Source: Pseudonocardia oroxyli (GTDB taxonomy: Bacteria > Actinomycetota > Actinomycetes > Mycobacteriales > Pseudonocardiaceae). From it: 64,000 nucleotides of DNA. Location: NCBI RefSeq assembly GCF_900102195.1, contig NZ_FNBE01000004.1:124001-188000 (forward strand), written 5' to 3'. Positions 59,802-64,000 of the stretch are shown piece after piece. The notes below the pieces were generated by a model, which worked only from the letters and a program-made list of their open reading frames with translations, was not told where the DNA came from and made no database searches. The translations under genes and the position numbers were made by a program. Position 1 is the first letter of the stretch, and each line of letters starts with the position of its first letter.

Positions 59802-61361
59802 GTGTCGGACGAGCAGACCGGACCGGAGGACGGCACCACGGCCGACGGGGACCCCACCCCGGCGCCCGACGCCGGCACGCAGGTGACCGCCGAGCAGGCC
59901 CCGAGCCTCGGGGCGGCGAGCACGCCGGACGAGCGGCAGGCACCGGAGCAGGCCACGGAGCGGACGCCGCCTGCAGCGCAGGCGGAGCCGGTCGCGCCGA
60001 AGCCCGCCGCGCCGCGCCCCGGCCCGCCGAGGCCCGGCCCCCGCCCCGGCCCGCCGCCCGGCGGCGCCCGCCCGGCCGCCCCGGCGCCGAGCGCCGCGCC
60101 CGTCCCGGCGGCCGCCCCCGTCGAGCCCTCCCCGGTCTCCGCGGCGTCGGAGGACCCCCGCCGCTGGGGCCGGGTGGACGCCGAGGGCGTGGTCTTCCTG
60201 CGCACCGCCGAGGGCGAGCGGGAGATCGGCTCCTGGCAGGCGGGCGCGCCCGACGAGGGCCTGGCCCACTTCGCCCGCCGGTTCGACGACCTGCTCGCCG
60301 AGACCGAGCTGCTCGTCACCCGGCTCGCGACCGGCGGCGGCGACCCCAAGCACGCCCTGACCGGCGCCAAGGCCTTGCGCGACGGCCTGGACACCGCGGC
60401 GGTGCTCGGAGACGTCGAGGGCCTGCGCAAACGGCTCGACGAGCTCGTCGGCATGGCGTCCGACGCCGTCGAGGCCGCGAAGGACGCCCGCGACCAGCAC
60501 CGCCAGGCCGCCGTCGCCCGCAAGGAGGAGCTCGCCGCCGAGGCCGAGGCCATGGCGAACGAGTCCACCCAGTGGAAGCAGGCGGGCGACCGCTACAAGG
60601 CGATCCTCGACGAGTGGCGCGCCATCAAGGGCATCGACCGCAAGACCGACGAGGCGCTGTGGAAGCGCTTCTCCCGGGCCCGGGAGGCCTTCAACCGCCG
60701 CCGCGGCTCGCACTTCGCCGACCTCGACCGCCAGCGCGGGGCCGCGAAGGCCCGCAAGGAGGAGCTGGTCGCCGAGGCCGAGGCCCTGTCGTCGTCGGAC
60801 GACTGGGGGCCCACCGCCGCGCGCTTCCGCGACCTGATGACCGAGTGGAAGGCGGCCGGGCGCGCGCAGAAGGACGCGGACGACGCGCTCTGGCACCGCT
60901 TCCGCGGCGCCCAGGACGCGTTCTTCCAGCGGCGCAGCTCGATGTTCGCCGAGCGGGACGAGGAGTTCGAGGCCAACGCCGCCGCGAAGCGGGCGCTGCT
61001 CGCCGAGGCCGAGAAGATCGACACCGCGGACGCCGACGCCGCCCGGGCCGCGCTGCGCGGCATCCAGGAGCGGTGGGAGGAGATCGGCAAGGTCCCGAGG
61101 GACGACATCCGGCCTCTCGAGCAGCGGCTGCGCGCGGTCGAGGACGCGGTCAAGCAGGCCGCCGAGCGCGAGTGGCGGCGCACGGACCCGGAGACCGAGG
61201 CGCGGGTGGCCCAGTTCCGGGAGCGCGTGGAGCAGTTCGAGGCGCAGGCCGAGAAGGCCCGGGCGGCCGGGAACGCGCGGAAGGCGAAGGAGGCCGAGGA
61301 CCAGGCCGCGCAGTGGCGCGAGTGGCTCGAGGCCGCGCAGCAGTCGGCCGAGAACCTCTGA
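59802..61361 (+). CDS. DUF349 coiled-coil protein (Rv2731-like)
   Basis: 519 residues, GTG 59802 after GAGGGAGG. The first about 110 residues are a Pro/Ala-rich disordered region. The rest has several DUF349 repeats, recognisable by W-K-x-A-G-D/R-x-K...DEALWxRF...FxxRR (QWKQAGDRYKAILDEWRAIK, DEALWKRFSRAREAFNRRRG, EWKAAGRAQKDADDALWHRF). The C-terminus is a long charged coiled coil. Cytosolic; the molecular function is not established. Same place as Rv2731, between the miaA and miaB genes in M. tuberculosis. Confidence 0.88.
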   Translation: MSDEQTGPEDGTTADGDPTPAPDAGTQVTAEQAPSLGAASTPDERQAPEQATERTPPAAQAEPVAPKPAAPRPGPPRPGPRPGPPPGGARPAAPAPSAAPVPAAAPVEPSPVSAASEDPRRWGRVDAEGVVFLRTAEGEREIGSWQAGAPDEGLAHFARRFDDLLAETELLVTRLATGGGDPKHALTGAKALRDGLDTAAVLGDVEGLRKRLDELVGMASDAVEAAKDARDQHRQAAVARKEELAAEAEAMANESTQWKQAGDRYKAILDEWRAIKGIDRKTDEALWKRFSRAREAFNRRRGSHFADLDRQRGAAKARKEELVAEAEALSSSDDWGPTAARFRDLMTEWKAAGRAQKDADDALWHRFRGAQDAFFQRRSSMFAERDEEFEANAAAKRALLAEAEKIDTADADAARAALRGIQERWEEIGKVPRDDIRPLEQRLRAVEDAVKQAAEREWRRTDPETEARVAQFRERVEQFEAQAEKARAAGNARKAKEAEDQAAQWREWLEAAQQSAENL

Positions 61362-61374
61362 GGGCCGGCGCAGC

Positions 61375-61896
61375 TCAGCCGCGCTGCAGCGCGATCTTCG
61401 CCCAGGTGAAGGTCAGGACGGCCACCGCGACCGCGGCCAGGATCAGTCCGGGGCCGGGGCCCACCACGCCCTCGAGCGCGCCGGACTGACGGGTCCAGAT
61501 CGCCCACACGCCCGTCACGGTCGAGATGCCGCAGCCCACGGCGGCCGTGAACGCGATCGCCCACAGGCGCGTGGTCAGCGCCAGCACGGACGCGACCAGC
61601 CCGAACAGGGTGGCCGTGATCGTGAACAACCGCGGCAGCGGGCCGAGGTTCTCGACCCCGACCAGCAGCTGCCAGCCCGTCGTCGACCCGACCCAGGGCA
61701 GCAGCAGCCCACCGACGACGGCGAGCACCCCCACCGCCGCGACCAGCGCCGCCACGCCGGGGTCGATCCGCCGTTCCACCCGCCGCGCGACGCCGGCGAG
61801 CTCGGTCTCGAGCGCGGACAGGTCCGTGCCGTTCCCCGAGCCGCCGTTCCCCGCGCCGCCGTTCGAGCCGCGCTCCCAGGGTGCCTCGTCGTTCAT
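61375..61896 (-). CDS. membrane protein, Rv2732c-like
   Basis: 173 residues from ATG 61896, overlapping the miaB stop by 4 bp. A Gly/Asn-rich N-terminus and a short amphipathic stretch ([20 protein letters not shown]) precede four hydrophobic segments (about 47-66, 82-101, 106-128, 150-168). Same position and topology as Rv2732c next to miaB in mycobacteria. Function unknown; likely translated together with miaB. It ends 13 bp from the convergent DUF349 gene. Confidence 0.85.
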   Translation of the reverse strand: MNDEAPWERGSNGGAGNGGSGNGTDLSALETELAGVARRVERRIDPGVAALVAAVGVLAVVGGLLLPWVGSTTGWQLLVGVENLGPLPRLFTITATLFGLVASVLALTTRLWAIAFTAAVGCGISTVTGVWAIWTRQSGALEGVVGPGPGLILAAVAVAVLTFTWAKIALQRG

Positions 61897-63362
61897 CCCC
61901 GAACCCCACATCCCGCTGCCACCGGCTCGGCGGCAGGCTTCCCGAACCCCGGCAGCCCCAACCCGGTCGGCGCGCCGCCGGGCCGCTGTCCCGCCTCGTG
62001 CGCGTCTCCCGCCCGCGTGCGGCGGTGGGTGTGCACCCCGCCGTCGGACACCAGGTGGTGCGGCGCGCCGTAGTCGATCGTCACGGTGACCAGGTCGCCC
62101 GGGCGGGGCGTCGCGGTCCCCGGCGCGAAGTGCACCAGCCTGCCGTCCCGCGCGCGGCCGCTCACCCGGCGGGTCGCGCCGTCCTTGCGGCCCTCGCCGG
62201 TGGCGACCAGCACCTCGACGGTGCTGCCCTCGAGCCTGCGGTTCTCCGCCCAGGAGATCTCCTCCTGCAGGGCGACGAGCCGTTCGTAGCGTTCCTGCAC
62301 GACCGCCTTGGGCAGCTGGTCGGGCAGGTCCGCGGCAGGCGTGCCCGGCCGCGGGGAGTACTGGAACGTGAAGGCCTGGGCGAACCGGGCGCGGCGCACG
62401 ACGTCGAGGGTCGCGGCGAAGTCCTCCTCGGTCTCCCCCGGGAACCCGACGATGATGTCGGTGGAGACCGCCGCGTCCGGGATCGAGGCCCGGACCTCGT
62501 CGAGGATGTCCAGGAAGCGCGACGAGCGGTACGACCGGCGCATGGCGCGCAGCACCCGGTCCGACCCGGACTGCAGCGGCATGTGCAGCTGCGGGCAGAC
62601 GTTCGGGGTCTCGGCCATCGCGGCGATCACGTCGGAGGTGAAGTCCCGCGGGTGCGGCGAGGTGAACCGGACCCGCTCGAGCCCCTCGACCTCGCCGCAG
62701 GCGCGCAGCAGCGACGCGAACGCCTGCCGGTCGCCGAACTCGGAGCCGTAGGCGTTCACGTTCTGCCCGAGCAGGGTCACCTCGAGCACGCCGTCCGCGG
62801 CGAGTGCCTGCACCTCGGCGAGGATGTCGCCGGGGCGCCGGTCGCGCTCCTTGCCGCGCAGCGACGGCACGATGCAGAACGTGCAGGTGTTGTTGCAGCC
62901 CACCGAGATCGAGACCCAGCCGGCGTAGGCGGAGTCGCGGCGGGCGGGCAGCGTGGAGGGGAAGACCTCCAGCGACTCGAGGATCTCCACCTCGGCGGCG
63001 GCGTTGTGCCGGGCGCGCTCCAGCAGGGTGGGCAGCGACCCGACGTTGTGCGTCCCGAACACCACGTCGACCCACGGGGCGCGCCGGGTGATGGTCTCGC
63101 GGTCCTTCTGCGCCAGGCAGCCGCCGACGGCGATCTGCATGTCCGGGTTCGCGTCCTTGGCGGGCCGCAGGTGCCCGAGGTTGCCGTACAGCTTGTTGTC
63201 CGCGTTCTCCCGCACCGCGCAGGTGTTGAACACGACCACGTCCGCGGTGCCGGGGTCCTCCGCGCGCGCATAGCCCGCCGACTCGAGCAGGCCTGCCATG
63301 CGCTCGGAGTCGTGCACATTCATCTGGCACCCGTAGGTGCGGATGGTGTAGCTGCGGGTCAC
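61893..63362 (-). CDS. miaB: tRNA-2-methylthio-N6-dimethylallyladenosine synthase
   Basis: 489 residues from GTG 63362. Radical SAM methylthiotransferase acting on i6A37 made by MiaA. The N-terminal UPF0004 domain has cysteines in [37 protein letters not shown] and VGGCLAQKD. The radical SAM cluster is CNNTCTFC in [25 protein letters not shown] domain closes the conserved part (about 375-445), followed by a variable tail. The longer frame upstream (to 63455) has no homologous residues, so the start at [13 protein letters not shown] is preferred. Confidence 0.97.
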   Translation of the reverse strand: MTRSYTIRTYGCQMNVHDSERMAGLLESAGYARAEDPGTADVVVFNTCAVRENADNKLYGNLGHLRPAKDANPDMQIAVGGCLAQKDRETITRRAPWVDVVFGTHNVGSLPTLLERARHNAAAEVEILESLEVFPSTLPARRDSAYAGWVSISVGCNNTCTFCIVPSLRGKERDRRPGDILAEVQALAADGVLEVTLLGQNVNAYGSEFGDRQAFASLLRACGEVEGLERVRFTSPHPRDFTSDVIAAMAETPNVCPQLHMPLQSGSDRVLRAMRRSYRSSRFLDILDEVRASIPDAAVSTDIIVGFPGETEEDFAATLDVVRRARFAQAFTFQYSPRPGTPAADLPDQLPKAVVQERYERLVALQEEISWAENRRLEGSTVEVLVATGEGRKDGATRRVSGRARDGRLVHFAPGTATPRPGDLVTVTIDYGAPHHLVSDGGVHTHRRTRAGDAHEAGQRPGGAPTGLGLPGFGKPAAEPVAAGCGVRG

Positions 63363-63453
63363 CCCACGAGGGTAGGCCCCGCGGAGGGAGGCCACGGCAC
63401 CGACCGTCGGCACCGGGATGACGGCGGGGGTGCGGGTCCGGGAGGATGCCGCC

Positions 63454-64000
63454 ATGCACCTGGACCGCCGGACGGCGCTGCGCGTCCTGGCGGGCCTGGC
63501 GGTCCCGGCGCTCGTCGGCCCGCTCGCCGGCTGCGGCCTGCCCTACGACGGCAGGCGGCTCACGATCGCCGCGGGCGTCGGCGCGGGCGTCTACTACCGG
63601 CTCGGGGGCACGCTCGCCGCGATCTGGTCCGAGCAGCTCGGCGCCACCCCCGAGGTGCTCACCACGGCGGGCTCGGTCGACAACCTGGACCGGCTCGCGG
63701 CGGGCACCGCGGACGTGGCGTTCAGCCAGGTCGACACGGCGGCCGAGCGGCTGGCGGTGGACGCGCCGGACGATCCGCGGTCCCCCCGCGCCCTGGCCCG
63801 GATCTACGACGACGCGGTCCACGTCGTCGTCCGGCGGGACTCGCCCGCCCGGCGGCTGGTCGACCTGCGCGGGCTGGCCGTGGCCGTCGGCACGCCGATC
63901 TCGGGCTACTACGAGATCGCCCGACGCCTGCTGCGCACCGCGGGCATCGACCCCGACCACGGCGTCGAGGTCCGGCAGCTGGGCCTGGCGGACTCCATCG
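63454..64000 (+). CDS. TAXI family TRAP transporter binding lipoprotein, 3' end beyond window
   Basis: About 182 codons visible from ATG 63454, 8 bases after GGGAGG. The signal peptide ends in a lipobox ([10 protein letters not shown]; Cys at residue 29), so it is an anchored extracytoplasmic lipoprotein. The mature part ([65 protein letters not shown]) matches TAXI solute receptors of TRAP transporters. Membrane subunits may lie beyond the window edge. It is divergent from miaB. Ligand unknown, with dicarboxylates or glutamate-like acids bound by some relatives. Confidence 0.85.
   Translation, partial: MHLDRRTALRVLAGLAVPALVGPLAGCGLPYDGRRLTIAAGVGAGVYYRLGGTLAAIWSEQLGATPEVLTTAGSVDNLDRLAAGTADVAFSQVDTAAERLAVDAPDDPRSPRALARIYDDAVHVVVRRDSPARRLVDLRGLAVAVGTPISGYYEIARRLLRTAGIDPDHGVEVRQLGLADSI

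Overview
The window is about 64 kb of very GC-rich DNA with actinobacterial hallmarks: FAS-II genes behind a PucR-type FasR, class II ribonucleotide reductase beside nrdR, LexA boxes of the TCGAAC-N4-GTTCGA type, DUF3052, DUF3145 and a Rv0500A-like HTH protein, and many GTG/TTG starts. Gene order matches Mycobacterium and Streptomyces core blocks but lacks the mycobacterial kasB/accD6 arrangement. Aromatic and acyl-CoA catabolism genes suggest a soil member of the Pseudonocardiales (Pseudonocardia-like). This is inference from gene content; no 16S gene is present.

Layout. 1-20 kb is a mosaic of metabolic genes: a partial acyl-CoA dehydrogenase, an aldo/keto reductase with a divergent MmyB-type regulator, glgX, two proteins sharing a luciferase-like (DUF5519-type) domain, an internally deleted SDR pseudogene, a nucleoside hydrolase, a pair of acyl-CoA dehydrogenases, a CPA2 antiporter, thiolase, xylA with a ROK regulator, and a crotonase. 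19-21 kb holds an MpaB/Lcp-like oxygenase with a TetR regulator. 21-31.5 kb is an apparent aromatic-acid unit: a six-gene leftward operon (CoA ligase, Mo hydroxylase large subunit, crotonase, FAD subunit, fused FeS-CoxG subunit, BenE transporter), a divergent PadR regulator, and pobA flanked by two gene remnants. A tRNA-Val(UAC) follows.

32-43 kb is the conserved ahpE/DUF3052/aceE/fasR/fabD-fabH-acpP-fabF/DUF3145 block joining pyruvate oxidation to fatty acid synthesis, with cspA and a pirin gene between aceE and fasR. 43-47 kb holds a secreted beta-helix protein, a small HTH protein, a transglutaminase-like protein, a NUDIX hydrolase and an alpha/beta hydrolase. 47-64 kb is the nrdJ-nrdR / chiZ-lexA / hflX-dapF-miaA / miaB block (compare M. 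tuberculosis Rv2718c-Rv2733c), ending in a partial TAXI-type binding lipoprotein.

Three things stand out. First, long hairpins sit at gene ends, and two such elements lie inside reading frames (pirin and the ROK regulator). In pirin the element has been amplified in steps that are multiples of three, adding about 75 residues. Second, there is a cluster of LexA boxes in the lexA region, one of them in front of an undescribed small membrane protein gene between nrdR and chiZ. Third, a short leader peptide gene with a strong ribosome binding site overlaps the start of fabD, which has no such site of its own. No CRISPR array, insertion sequence, prophage or rRNA was seen.
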